Numbered from the stretch's first letter, positions 36,061 to 45,884 are shown. The stretch is 64,000 nt of DNA from Tardiphaga robiniae (GCF_001618955.1 NZ_LVYV01000023.1:310001-374000), one strand, 5' to 3'. Numbers and translations: made by a program. The notes: a model not told the origin generated them from the sequence alone.

Positions 36061-36220
36061 CACTTCCCCTCTCCCCCAGCGCAGCGAAGCTGCGCGTCGT
36101 GGGAGAGGGTGGATCGAACGCGAAGCGTTCGAGACGGGAGAGGGGGCAGCGGAGATTGCGGCTCCCCCTCTCCCGCCTTCGCTTCGCTCAGGCACCCTCT
36201 CCCGCAAGGGGAGAGAGGAA
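36061..36220. repeat. CTCTCCC palindromic repeat, about 160 bp, copy R (inverted relative to copy L)
   Basis: Begins CTTCCCCTCTCCCCCAGCGC and ends CAAGGGGAGAGAGGAAG. Its reverse complement aligns with 25527-25685, sharing the words GAGAGGGTGCCTGAGCGAAG and GGTGGATCGAA. It separates two convergent genes. Confidence 0.85.
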
Positions 36221-36243
36221 GAAAAGTGCCACAGGCTTAGCGT

Positions 36244-37050
36244 TTAAAACCGCGGTGCCCGTTTCTCCGCGAACGCCTTCGTCCCTTCCTTGATCTCATC
36301 GCCCCGCATGCTGTCCCGCGCGCGCTGATCGGCGGCAGCCTCGTCCAGTTCACCGCGGGCGAATTCGTTGATCGCCTGCTTCATGCCGCGCATGGCGATC
36401 GGGGCGTTACCGGCCAGAACCATGGCGAGCTTGTCGACTTCCTCGTCCAGCGCCTCGGCCGGCACCATGGCGGTGAGGTAGCCGATCCGCAGCAGTTCGC
36501 TGGCTTCCAGCTTCTGTGCGGTGAGAAACAATCGCTTGGCGTTGTCGACGCCGAGCCGGCTCACATAGCGTTTGATACCGCCCTTGTAATAATGAAGGCC
36601 GAGCCGGGCGGCCGGCATGAACATCTCGCAGGTGTCGACGCCGACCCGGAAGTCACAGGCCAGTGCCAGGTCGGTCGAACCGCCATAGACGCCACCATTC
36701 AGCCGGCAGATGGTCGGCAGCGCCAGGTCCTCCAGCCGGTTTGCCACGGCCTCAAAGGCCGACCCGGACGAACCTTCGGCCACGGGCTTGGGCGCGCTGG
36801 CAGCCCGTTCGGAGATCGCATTGAGATCGAAGCCGGCGCTGAAAGCGCGGCCGGTGCCGGTGAGCACCAGCACCCGGATGGCGCGATTGGCCTCTACGCG
36901 ATCGAACAGTTGTACCAAGGTGTCCAGGTCGAGCTGGGACAGCCGGTTCAGCTTCTGGGGGCGGTTCAGGCGGATGGTGGCGCGGGGGCCGTCGATGCTC
37001 AGAATGGGGGGCGAGGCCTGGTCAGATGCGGTTTCCGTCGTTTCCGACAT
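36244..37050 (-). CDS. Enoyl-CoA hydratase/isomerase family protein
   Basis: A 268-residue crotonase. Oxyanion-hole segments are GTGRAFSAGFDLNAI and NGGVYGGSTDLALACDFRVG, followed by ARLGLHYYKGGIKRYVSRLG. As in several divergent crotonases, the canonical hydratase Glu pair is not evident, so the reaction is open. The start at 37050 is chosen because GGAGAAG lies six to nine bases upstream; the reading to 37254 would extend into the next gene's leader. It is transcribed toward the dehydrogenase operon and not with it. Confidence 0.88.
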   Translation of the reverse strand: MSETTETASDQASPPILSIDGPRATIRLNRPQKLNRLSQLDLDTLVQLFDRVEANRAIRVLVLTGTGRAFSAGFDLNAISERAASAPKPVAEGSSGSAFEAVANRLEDLALPTICRLNGGVYGGSTDLALACDFRVGVDTCEMFMPAARLGLHYYKGGIKRYVSRLGVDNAKRLFLTAQKLEASELLRIGYLTAMVPAEALDEEVDKLAMVLAGNAPIAMRGMKQAINEFARGELDEAAADQRARDSMRGDEIKEGTKAFAEKRAPRF

Positions 37051-37328
37051 GTTGTTCTTCTCCATAGCGTTTTCGAGCGAAGTGGATGCCCGGTTCGCGT
37101 TCAGAAAACGCGTCAAATCTAAAGGCGCGCGCCTTGGGTGCGGGCACAGCGTGACCGTGCCCGCACCCGGATGGGACGTCAATCTGAGCACCAGACCGTG
37201 ATTTCGAGCGGTTACAAGACGGGCTATTTTAACCGGATGGGCTATATTGCACACGCAAAGGCCCGGTCATCCGTCCTTCATGTTGACGGGTGACGTTGCG
37301 GCCGTTCCTGGAAACCCGGTTTGCTCCC

Positions 37329-37988
37329 ATGGATATGTCCTATCTTCATCACGCCGGCAGTGCCTTTGCCACCATCTTCGTGGTGGCGACCTGCACGATG
37401 CGCACGATGATCCCGCTGCGGGTGTTCGGCATCATGGCCAATGTCCTGCTGATCGCGATCTCGATCCCGACCCACAACTATCCGACCATGGCACTGCATG
37501 CGGTACTGCTGCCACTCAACATCTACCGCCTGCGCCAGATGCTGCAATTGGTCCAAGATGTGAAAAAGTCGGTGAATTCGGACCTGTCGATGGAATGGCT
37601 GAAGCCGTTCATGACCAAGCGTCCCTGCAAGGCAGGCGAGATCCTGTTCTACAAGGACGAGAAGGCCGAGGACATGTTCTACATCGTGTCCGGCCGCTAT
37701 CGTCTTGTTGAGTCGGGCATCGAGCTGCCGGTCGGCGCCATCGTTGGCGAGCTTGGCATGCTGTCGCCGACGAATGAACGCACCCAGACGCTGGAATGTA
37801 TCGAGCCCGGCATGGTGCTCAGCGTCAGCTACAGCCAGGTCGAAGAGCTGTACGTGCAGAATCCGGAATTCGGTTTCTTTTTCCTGCGTCTCGCCAGCGC
37901 GCGATTGTTCGAGAATATCGACAAGCTGGAAGCGCGTCTGATGAAGCAGGACGCGCCCGCATTGCCCATGGCGCCGCAGCACGCATAA
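37329..37988 (+). CDS. Membrane-anchored cyclic nucleotide-binding domain protein
   Basis: About 219 residues: two or three hydrophobic helices in the first 70 residues (FATIFVVATCTMRTMIPL, VFGIMANVLLIAISIP), then a cNMP-binding beta-roll (KPFMTKRPCKAGEILFYKDEKAEDMFYIVSGRYRLVESGIELPVGAIVGELGMLS). The phosphate cassette GAIVGELGM lacks the usual Arg after GE, so nucleotide affinity is uncertain. No effector or DNA-binding domain follows, giving a Popeye-like layout. The start could be GTG at 37290 or ATG at 37329 or 37335. The following gene begins 15 bases later, so they form an operon. Confidence 0.8.
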   Translation: MDMSYLHHAGSAFATIFVVATCTMRTMIPLRVFGIMANVLLIAISIPTHNYPTMALHAVLLPLNIYRLRQMLQLVQDVKKSVNSDLSMEWLKPFMTKRPCKAGEILFYKDEKAEDMFYIVSGRYRLVESGIELPVGAIVGELGMLSPTNERTQTLECIEPGMVLSVSYSQVEELYVQNPEFGFFFLRLASARLFENIDKLEARLMKQDAPALPMAPQHA

Positions 37989-38003
37989 GCATCAGGACGT
38001 CCC

Positions 38004-38849
38004 GTGGCAGGTTTCATCAACGTCATCCGCTCCACGCTCGCCGAGCTGGCGAACAGGAGCGAACCTGCAGCGCCGGTTTTGCCGGTGGGGCTGCCGGCTG
38101 CGGTGCGTCCTGTGGCGGAAGATGGCGTGGCCCTGTTGATCAACTATCAGAGCGCAGTCTACGCGCAGCTCTACAGCGACCGGCTGCGTCGCTTCGTCGG
38201 ACGGCGCAACGTCAGCGACGAGTTGTTCAGCGAGATTGCGCGGCTGCTCGCGATGCGTATGAGTTATCACGACCCGATCCGCATTGCGCAGCTTAAACTG
38301 CAGGAGCCCGTGATATCCGGCCGGCCGCCGGTGGTCGACAAGCGGCGTTTTCGCCTCGACGAGTTGGTGTCGGCATTGCCGGAGATCGTCGGCGATCCCC
38401 TGATGTGGGCGCTCGAGCGCATCTATTGTGCGCATCGCACGGTGCCGATCCGTTTCAGCAAGGCGAGCATCTGGGGCATCAAGCGCCTTGAGTTCGAATC
38501 CTGGCTGCGACGTTGGCGCCTGTTGTCGACGCGTTATGAAACCGAGCGCGTCTGGGTCGAACGCTGGCTGCACATGATTGATCGGGCACTGACCAAGCAG
38601 CCGGACGCGGCAATGGCCATCGTGCAGACGGCGACCATGATCGAAGGTTACGGCACGGGCTATCGGCAGGGCATGGCCGCCTGGCATCAGATCATCGATG
38701 GGCTGGCCAAGCCGGCTTTCGATGGGACGCTGGTTATCACCGATCTGGCGGACGCGATCACGCGTGCCCGTGCGGTGCCGCGCGACCCGAAGGGTGACCA
38801 ATTACGCAAGGCGATCGGCGAACTCCGGGCGCATGCCGTCCTGAACTAG
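38004..38849 (+). CDS. Free-standing DUF6537-like protein
   Basis: A 281-residue cytosolic protein. Residues 40-100 (ALLINYQSAVYAQLYSDRLRR, SEIARLLAMRMSYHDPIRIAQLKL) and 185-235 (LRRWRLLSTRYETERVWVERWL, ATMIEGYGTGYRQGMAAW) resemble the DUF6537 tail of indolepyruvate ferredoxin oxidoreductase subunits, as I recall that family. The catalytic 2-oxoacid oxidoreductase domain normally in front is absent, and the region upstream encodes the cNMP-binding protein. Start is GTG at 38004 with AGGA upstream. The assignment is by recalled sequence pattern and not certain. Confidence 0.6.
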   Translation: MAGFINVIRSTLAELANRSEPAAPVLPVGLPAAVRPVAEDGVALLINYQSAVYAQLYSDRLRRFVGRRNVSDELFSEIARLLAMRMSYHDPIRIAQLKLQEPVISGRPPVVDKRRFRLDELVSALPEIVGDPLMWALERIYCAHRTVPIRFSKASIWGIKRLEFESWLRRWRLLSTRYETERVWVERWLHMIDRALTKQPDAAMAIVQTATMIEGYGTGYRQGMAAWHQIIDGLAKPAFDGTLVITDLADAITRARAVPRDPKGDQLRKAIGELRAHAVLN

Positions 38850-38995
38850 CGAGAAAGTGGAGCGTGCGCAGTGTTTTCCCGTCCAGGCTGGCTCTGCAGG
38901 AAGCGGTGGGTTTTCGGTTCCGCGGCGTGCATTCCCGGTTTCGGAGTGTCATAAATAGGGCGAGTGATCGGGCCGGCTAAGCGGGCCAGCCTGTC

Positions 38996-39424
38996 GTGAC
39001 CGGTGAGAGGGACGTCAGCTTGTTGTTTCCTGCAATGTCGTCGTCGATTGCTCTGGGCGGGCTCGTCGGGTGGATGCTCGTCCTCACCGTCAAGCACGTG
39101 ATCGCTGATTTCCTGCTGCAAAACGCCTGGATGGCGATAGGCAAGGATCAACGGACCGGATGGGCGCTGCCGCTGCTGGCGCATTGCGCGATCCATGGCG
39201 TCCTGACGACGCTGTTCATTGCGGTCGTGCAGCCGAAGCTCTGGTTCCTGGGACTGGTCGACTTCGCGATCCACATCACCATCGATCGGCTCAAGGGCAT
39301 CTGCGTATCGCATTTCGGTGTGACGCAGGGCCATCGCTGGTTCTGGTGGCTGATCGGCATCGATCAGGCGCTGCATCACCTGACCGACTTCTTCCTGGCC
39401 ATCTTCATCGTCGCCAACAGCTGA
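38996..39424 (+). CDS. DUF3307 membrane protein
   Basis: About 130-142 residues with four hydrophobic helices. The pattern LTVKHVIADFLLQNAWMAIGKD, then LLAHCAIHGVLTTLFIAV and IDQALHHLTDF matches DUF3307, a family of small membrane proteins of unknown function with conserved His/Asp pairs in the helices. The start is uncertain: GTG at 38996 has no clear ribosome binding site, while TTG at 39020 has GAGAGGG upstream and ATG at 39035 is also possible. Confidence 0.8.
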   Translation: MTGERDVSLLFPAMSSSIALGGLVGWMLVLTVKHVIADFLLQNAWMAIGKDQRTGWALPLLAHCAIHGVLTTLFIAVVQPKLWFLGLVDFAIHITIDRLKGICVSHFGVTQGHRWFWWLIGIDQALHHLTDFFLAIFIVANS

Positions 39425-39527
39425 TGCGCGTTTGAACGCATCGAGTTCCAATGTGGCGGTAGCAGGGCACGGCTGCCACATTTCAGACTGTTACTCAAGA
39501 GTCGCACGCGGCCATTAAGGCTGTTGG

Positions 39528-39542
39528 TTAACCCTGCGTTAG
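39528..39542 (+). promoter_or_regulatory. CtrA-like site TTAA-N7-TTAG
   Basis: TTAA CCCTGCG TTAG differs by one base from the alphaproteobacterial CtrA consensus TTAA-N7-TTAA. It lies about 40 bases upstream of the ATG of the next gene. A single near-match is weak support. Confidence 0.3.
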
Positions 39543-39580
39543 GAAATTCAACCGCATCCTCATTAACGAGGAGAAACCCC

Positions 39581-39997
39581 ATGCGGTCCAGCCGTCAAGC
39601 TTTTGAGAACGATTTTTGCCCCGTCGAGGAAGATCTGCTCGGTGCAATGTATCGTGCAAATGAAAATGGCCTGCCCCATCTCGTGGCCAGCGTTTCATCC
39701 GATGTCCGCGCGATGCTGGCTCTGTTCTGCTATCGCCGCAGTCATCTTCACGCTTTGGCAATCTCGATCGCATCGAGCTGCAGCGAGCGTGAGCTGATCG
39801 AATTCGGTGGCCGCGTGGGTTCCACGCTCTACGCGCTGTCACACGACACCGCCGTGGCGCGTCCTTCGGTGTCGGCCTATCACAACCGCAAGGCGATCAC
39901 GCTGTCGACCAAGCCGCTCTCGACGCTGGCGCCGATGGATGATGATCTCGACGACGAGCTGGATGACAAGGAATTCGCTCACGCCGTCACGGCGTAA
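39581..39997 (+). CDS. Hypothetical protein, 138 residues
   Basis: Not recognised. The ATG at 39581 has a strong GAGGAGA upstream. The protein is soluble; residues 10-100 look globular (NDFCPVEEDLLGAMYRANEN, MLALFCYRRSHLHALAISIA), and the C-terminal 25 residues are strongly acidic (DDDLDDELDDKE). It sits alone between DUF3307 and the convergent YkgJ gene. The upstream near-CtrA site suggests possible cell-cycle control, which is inference. Confidence 0.7.
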   Translation: MRSSRQAFENDFCPVEEDLLGAMYRANENGLPHLVASVSSDVRAMLALFCYRRSHLHALAISIASSCSERELIEFGGRVGSTLYALSHDTAVARPSVSAYHNRKAITLSTKPLSTLAPMDDDLDDELDDKEFAHAVTA

Positions 39998-40008
39998 GCT
40001 GACATCAA

Positions 40009-40338
40009 CTACTCTGCGGCTGCCAGAATTGGCAGCCCGTGCCGGCGCCGCGCCATGGCGCATTCGGGATCGCCGGGCATGCAGGTCCGGCACACGTCCG
40101 GTCTGACGGCGTAAATCCCGCAGGCAGTGGCCTCTCCAACCTTTCCGTTCAACGCGCTGCAACGGTCTCCGTCGCAACGCATTCCCGATTCACGATCGTT
40201 GACATATTTGGCCGGGATCAGATCGAGATCGGCATCGTCCTCGATGGTGAAGCGCGGCCAGTTGCTGGAATACGAACAGCACGCACCACAGGCCTGGCAC
40301 GGGCTGGCTTCGCTGATCGTGGCTGCGTTGCTTGTCAT
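40009..40338 (-). CDS. YkgJ-family cysteine cluster protein
   Basis: A 109-residue protein with the YkgJ Cys pattern: CQACGACCS near residue 14, CDGDRCSAL, CGIYAVRPDVCRTCMPGDPEC. The eight or more Cys are expected to bind zinc or an iron-sulfur cluster; function of the family is unsettled. The start ATG at 40338 gives a normal N-terminus. It is transcribed leftward after the YafY regulator gene, separated by 60 bases. Confidence 0.92.
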   Translation of the reverse strand: MTSNAATISEASPCQACGACCSYSSNWPRFTIEDDADLDLIPAKYVNDRESGMRCDGDRCSALNGKVGEATACGIYAVRPDVCRTCMPGDPECAMARRRHGLPILAAAE

Positions 40339-40398
40339 GCCGCGGTTTATCGCGATCGGGCGGGTTTCGCCAGCCGTGCAGATGCGTGCTTGGTTGTT

Positions 40399-41097
40399 TC
40401 AGGTATCCTGTGGCCGCTCCCAGCTCAGCGTCTTGCGCCATTTGCTGCGCAGCGTTTCGCGTCGCTCCGGATACTTCTCATCGAGAAAATGCGCCTCGAT
40501 CGCGCGGTCGGTTCGGAAACTGCGGAAATCCTTGCGAAGCTCGCACCACGCCGCCAGCAGCCGCACGGCTTCCAGATAACCCACCGCGATAGGCCAGACG
40601 ATGCGCTCGCTGTTGCGGCCGGCTTCGTCCCGGTAAAGCAGCCGGACCTTCTTGCCCGCATGAATATGCGCCCGCATCTGCACCATATCCATACTGTCGG
40701 CGGCACCGTGGAAATCCGGCCGCGCGCGGCTCGCGGGTTCCAGCACGAAGGGGCGCAAGCGCTCGGGCACGGTGTCCGCGATCTTCGCGATGAGATCCTG
40801 CGCCGCCTTGGCCAATGCCGGATCGGCGTGGCCCATCACCCATTGCGCGCCAAGCACGGCGGCTTCGATCTCGTCGGGTGTCAGCATCAGCGGCGGCATG
40901 TCGAAACCGCGTTCGAGGATATAGCCCATGCCGGCTTCGCCGCGGATCGGGACGCGTTGTGCCATCAGCGTCGCGATGTCGCGATAGATCGTGCGCTTGG
41001 ACGTTTCCAGTTCGGCGGCAATGGCATCCGCCGTCAGCGGCTTCCGCGTGCGCCGGAGTACCTGAATGATCTGAAACAGGCGGTCTGCGCGTCTCAT
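40399..41097 (-). CDS. YafY-type regulator (HTH_11 and WYL domains)
   Basis: A 232-residue DNA-binding regulator. The N-terminal winged helix reads RLFQIIQVLRRTRKPLTADAIAAELETSKRTIYRDIATLMAQ. The C-terminal WYL domain (about 140-210, KKVRLLYRDEAGRNSERIVWPIAVGYLEAVRLLAAWCELRKDFRSF) is a ligand-sensing module. Divergent orientation to the small gene at 41202 and the GST gene makes these likely targets. Confidence 0.93.
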   Translation of the reverse strand: MRRADRLFQIIQVLRRTRKPLTADAIAAELETSKRTIYRDIATLMAQRVPIRGEAGMGYILERGFDMPPLMLTPDEIEAAVLGAQWVMGHADPALAKAAQDLIAKIADTVPERLRPFVLEPASRARPDFHGAADSMDMVQMRAHIHAGKKVRLLYRDEAGRNSERIVWPIAVGYLEAVRLLAAWCELRKDFRSFRTDRAIEAHFLDEKYPERRETLRSKWRKTLSWERPQDT

Positions 41098-41201
41098 CGT
41101 CGTCTCTCTGTCCGTGTTGGTCCGCTGTCGATGCTGACAGCATGTTGGCAGCAGGGGGCAGTCATACAGGACCCAGGTTCAAACGAACGAAGGATTCTGC
41201 A

Positions 41202-41405
41202 ATGACCGCTTTCGATAGCCTCGAGGCATTTTCGCATGGTGACCGGCTCTGGCGCATCCGGGCATGGCTCCTGGAACGCGCCATTCTCGTCCTGTCAGGC
41301 GACCTCCGCTGGGCGCTGATCGGGCTCGGCTGGCGCATGGTTTCCACCGCGGCGGTCCAGACGCGTGTCTGGGTCGCCGGCGCGACCCGGCGTGACCACT
41401 GCTGA
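41202..41405 (+). CDS. Small hypothetical protein
   Basis: A 67-residue protein of unknown family (MTAFDSLEAFSHGDRLWRIR...). The ATG has GAAGGA eight bases upstream. A moderately hydrophobic, Trp- and Arg-rich helix occupies residues 15-55. It lies between the divergent YafY regulator and the GST gene 58 bases downstream, so it may form an operon with the GST. Confidence 0.6.
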   Translation: MTAFDSLEAFSHGDRLWRIRAWLLERAILVLSGDLRWALIGLGWRMVSTAAVQTRVWVAGATRRDHC

Positions 41406-41463
41406 CACCACGGTGGCAGCAGCGACTGCCTAGTCTCTTGTCCTTATCACTTGGAGAAACCAC

Positions 41464-42189
41464 ATGATCGTCCTTCACGGCGCAGGCGCGGGCTTCGGCC
41501 TGCCGGAAATCAGCCCTTTCGTTACCAAGACGGAAGTCCAGCTCAAGATGGCCGGCTTGCCCTATCAGAAGCAACCGGCACGGCCGCAGGATTCGCCGAA
41601 GGGGCAGATGCCCTATATCGACGACGGGGCTGAGTGCATTGCCGACTCCACCTTTATCCGCGCCTATATCGAACGCAAATATGACGTGGATTTCGATAAG
41701 GGTCTCGATCTCGCCCAGCGCGCTCAGGCCTGGGCGATCGAGCGGATGATCGAGCATCATCTCTACTGGTCGCTGGTCGGCGTTCGCTGGGTCGATGCCG
41801 ATAATTTCGCCAAGGGACCGTCGCATTTCTTCGACGGCATTCCCGAAGCGCAGCGCGACGAGATTCGTGCATTCGCGCGCAAATCCGTCATTCAGAACCA
41901 TCTGGCGAACGGCCTTGGCCGGCATCCTGCCGATGAGGCGCTGCAACTAGCGGATCGTTCGCTGATGGCGCTATCGGTGCTGCTGGCCGGAAAGTCTCAC
42001 CTGATGAGCAACCACCCGGCCGGTGTCGATGCAACCGCATTCGGCGTTCTGGCCGGGATCATGTCGCCATTGTTTCCGTCACCCCTGCAGCGTCAGTTGC
42101 ACCGCTACGGCAACCTCGTCACCTACGTGGATCGCATGATGGCAGAGTATTATCCCGAACACGTCTGGCAGTGCAGCGTCGCTGCCTGA
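41464..42189 (+). CDS. Glutathione S-transferase family protein
   Basis: A 241-residue GST-like protein of the metaxin/failed-axon-connections branch. The thioredoxin-like N-terminal domain includes SPFVTKTEVQLKMAGLPYQK and GQMPYIDDGAECIADSTFI (cis-Pro before Tyr). The helical C-terminal domain ends NLVTYVDRMMAEYYPE. The ATG at 41464 has TTGGAGAAA upstream. The substrate is unknown; it may be part of the YafY-controlled unit. Confidence 0.9.
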   Translation: MIVLHGAGAGFGLPEISPFVTKTEVQLKMAGLPYQKQPARPQDSPKGQMPYIDDGAECIADSTFIRAYIERKYDVDFDKGLDLAQRAQAWAIERMIEHHLYWSLVGVRWVDADNFAKGPSHFFDGIPEAQRDEIRAFARKSVIQNHLANGLGRHPADEALQLADRSLMALSVLLAGKSHLMSNHPAGVDATAFGVLAGIMSPLFPSPLQRQLHRYGNLVTYVDRMMAEYYPEHVWQCSVAA

Positions 42190-42202
42190 CGCTGCGTCGC
42201 CT

Positions 42203-42829
42203 TCAATGCGGCGACGCTGCACCCTTCAGCGTCGCCAGTTCTGCTTCCAGCTCGACGATCCGTGCTTCGCGGACTGCCAGTGCTGCGGCGACATCGGCCG
42301 CATCGAACTTCTGCGGGATATGCTGCGGACAATTGGTGTCCCATGCGGCAATCGTGAATAGGATGACCTGTTCGGGCTTCGCCCGATAACCTTGCGGCAT
42401 CAGCGATCGCATTAAGGCAGGGTCGTCCTCAACCACCCGTGCGGTGCCCCAGAGCTTGACCCGGCGACGATGCGCGAAATCCATGATGAAGATGTTCGCC
42501 TTGGGATTCTCGGCGAGATTGCCCTGGGTGATGTATTGCCGATTACCGCTATAGTCGGCGAAGGCCAGCGTGTGCTTGTCGAGCACCTTTACAAAGCCGG
42601 CCGGCCCGCCGCGATGCTGGATGTAAGGCTGCCCGTCCGCGCTGGCGGTGGCAAAGAAAATGCTATTGGTGTCGGCCAGACGCGCCGCAAGATCGTCATC
42701 GACCTCGGTGCGCCAGCCGCCACTCTCCTCGACGCGCGCATAAGCGGAGCGCGATCCCTTCCGCGCCTGGATCGCCTTGACCGTGGGCGTGAAGGCGATG
42801 TCGCTGGAAGAGGTGTGGAGGTCTGACAT
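42203..42829 (-). CDS. Pyridoxamine 5'-phosphate oxidase-like (PPOX) FMN-binding protein
   Basis: A 208-residue split-barrel flavoprotein with FFATASADGQPYIQHRGGPAGFVKVLD, FADYSGNRQYITQGNLAENPKANIFIMDFAHRRRVKLWGTARVV. These sequences resemble FMN-binding PPOX domains but lack the PdxH C-terminal signature, so vitamin B6 oxidation is unlikely. The C-terminal 35 residues form a predicted coiled coil (AALAVREARIVELEAELATLK). It is divergent from a LysR gene, which probably controls it. Confidence 0.9.
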   Translation of the reverse strand: MSDLHTSSSDIAFTPTVKAIQARKGSRSAYARVEESGGWRTEVDDDLAARLADTNSIFFATASADGQPYIQHRGGPAGFVKVLDKHTLAFADYSGNRQYITQGNLAENPKANIFIMDFAHRRRVKLWGTARVVEDDPALMRSLMPQGYRAKPEQVILFTIAAWDTNCPQHIPQKFDAADVAAALAVREARIVELEAELATLKGAASPH

Positions 42830-42955
42830 GGCTTACTCCCTGATTGGAGCCGCGAACCGGAATGCGCTCTCCGTAACCAATAAAGTGGCTCCTTCCCCTC
42901 GCAAGAACAATCATTGGAATTGACACTTCATTATTGCGAGATATGAAATTATCCG

Positions 42956-43855
42956 ATGGATCGTATCGAAGCCATGACCGTCTTCGTCGCCGTGGCGGAT
43001 CTGCAGGGGTTTGCGCCTGCGGCCCGCAAGCTCGGACTCTCCGCCTCGGCGGTCACCCGAATGGTGGCCGCCCTGGAAGAGCGACTCGGCGCGCGCCTGC
43101 TGCAGCGGACCACGCGCTCGGTGATGCTGACCGATGTCGGCGCGCGCTATCTGCAACGAGCGCGCCAGATTCTCGCGGATATCGAGGAAGCCGAGGGCTC
43201 CGCACAGGCCGAACGCGCGCGGCCGAGCGGGCGTCTGGTCGTCTCCGCACCGGTTGGCTTCGGACGCCTGCATGTTACGCCGCTGATCTCGGCCTATCTG
43301 CAGCGCTATCCCGATGTCTCGGGTGAATTGCGGCTGACCGATCGCATGGTCAGTCTGGTCGAGGACGGAATCGATGTTGCCGTCCGGATCGGCCATCTCC
43401 CCGATTCCAGCCTGGTGGCGCGTCACGTTGGCAGCATGCCGCGCATCGTTGTGGCGTCGCCGGATTATCTGACGCGGCGCGGCCAGCCGAGGACGCCGGA
43501 GGACATCGCGAAGCACGATACGATCCAGTTCGGTGTCATTGCGTCAGCGCCGGAATGGCGCTTCGTGCAGGATGGCGACGACATTCGCGTCACACATACG
43601 CCGCGCTTCACCACCGACGTCGCCGATGCCGCCATCTGGCATGCCGAACATGGTGGTGGCCTGACCCGCGTGCTGGCCTATCAGGCGGCCGATGGACTGG
43701 CAGCCGGACGGCTGAAGCGTGTGCTCACCAAGTTCGAACCGCCGGCGGTGCCGATCCACATCGTCTATCCGACGTCGCGGCTGCTGTCGGCTAAAGTGCG
43801 CGTCTTCATCGACCTCGCCGCCGAAACCTGCCAGTGGGATTTCAGCAAGCGATAG
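42956..43855 (+). CDS. LysR-family transcriptional regulator
   Basis: A 299-residue LysR regulator. The N-terminal winged helix is MDRIEAMTVFVAVADLQGFAPAARKLGLSASAVTRMVAALEERLG, and the effector domain (about 90-295) has GRLVVSAPVGFGRLHVTPLI. The divergent PPOX gene 126 bases away is the natural target; the gap holds the AT-rich stretch at 42920-42955. Its inducer is unknown. Confidence 0.95.
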   Translation: MDRIEAMTVFVAVADLQGFAPAARKLGLSASAVTRMVAALEERLGARLLQRTTRSVMLTDVGARYLQRARQILADIEEAEGSAQAERARPSGRLVVSAPVGFGRLHVTPLISAYLQRYPDVSGELRLTDRMVSLVEDGIDVAVRIGHLPDSSLVARHVGSMPRIVVASPDYLTRRGQPRTPEDIAKHDTIQFGVIASAPEWRFVQDGDDIRVTHTPRFTTDVADAAIWHAEHGGGLTRVLAYQAADGLAAGRLKRVLTKFEPPAVPIHIVYPTSRLLSAKVRVFIDLAAETCQWDFSKR

Positions 43856-43861
43856 CTTTCG

Positions 43862-44281
43862 CTACACTTTTGGTGGGGCCACGCTGAACGTGCCATTCGC
43901 TCGGGCGCAAGGCTCGCCATCCGCTGATATCAGCGCCTGCGCAAAGCAGAGACGTTTGCCGGTCTTGATCACCTCGGTGTCGATCTGCAGCCATTGCCCG
44001 ATCTGTGCCGAGCCGAGAAAATCGGCGGAGAGATTGACGGTGAGCAGCCGTGCGCCGCCGCCGAGCACATGGCCGCAGCTCAGGCCCATCGCATTATCGG
44101 CGAGCGCCGTGATCAGCCCGCCATGCGCCATGCCGCGCGAATTGGTATGCGCTTCGGCAATGCGGAGGCCGAGGATGACATTAGTCTCCGTCACCTTTGA
44201 ATAGATCGGTTCCCACGGTGCGGTGAGGGGGCTCTTGCGATAGTGCGGCGCGAAGCCGTCGGGGATCGTGGTGTCGGTCAT
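43862..44281 (-). CDS. PaaI-type hotdog thioesterase
   Basis: A 139-residue hotdog-fold protein. The core HGGLITALADNAMGLSCG matches the PaaI/4-hydroxybenzoyl-CoA thioesterase family, in which Asp of the ALADxA block is catalytic. It hydrolyses acyl- or aryl-CoA thioesters. It converges on the LysR gene with six bases between stops. Lying beside pobA, it could release aromatic acids from CoA, which is inference. Confidence 0.88.
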   Translation of the reverse strand: MTDTTIPDGFAPHYRKSPLTAPWEPIYSKVTETNVILGLRIAEAHTNSRGMAHGGLITALADNAMGLSCGHVLGGGARLLTVNLSADFLGSAQIGQWLQIDTEVIKTGKRLCFAQALISADGEPCARANGTFSVAPPKV

Positions 44282-44387
44282 GGCGCACTCAAACCCGAAA
44301 TGCGGGGTGAAGGACAGACCAACAAAGTTTGAAACGAGGGTGATACGACGTTTAAAACAGGCGTGATCGCGGCAATAGCTATAACGC

Positions 44388-44475
44388 TGTCATTGCCGGG
44401 CTTGACCCGGCAATCCATCTTTGAGCCACCGCGCTTGCGGCAAAGATGGATACGCGGGTCAAGCCCGCGTATGAC
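44388..44475. repeat. Dispersed repeat, GTCATTGCCGGG type
   Basis: TGTCATTGCCGGGCTTGACCCGGCAATCCATC, a short spacer, then GATGGATACGCGGGTCAAGCCCGCGTATGAC forms a long stem with internal hairpins. It is a distinct family from the other two repeat types in this window and lies between the thioesterase and pobA genes. Confidence 0.75.
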
Positions 44476-44508
44476 GCCTGAGTGTAGGGCGGGTGACGAG
44501 GCGTCGTC

Positions 44509-45732
<1,224 letters not shown>

Positions 45733-45792
45733 TCAAGCGGGGTCGCGACACTGGCTCCGCAACGCGTGCGGTCGCACCGCTTGCAAGGATGA

Positions 45793-45805
45793 TTATAACA
45801 TATAA
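45793..45805. promoter_or_regulatory. Candidate CouR-type operator A (TTAT-N5-ATAA)
   Basis: TTATAACATATAA, an AT-only palindrome in the pobA/tarP divergent promoter. The same 13-bp pattern occurs at 50667-50679 and 60599-60611, in the other two control regions of the cluster. Confidence 0.6.
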
Positions 45806-45884
45806 CAATATCCGCAAAGGGCCATTCAAGGTCCGGTGAACACGTTCGAGAGAACACGTCCAAACGGACGTAGAGGGAGAGACG

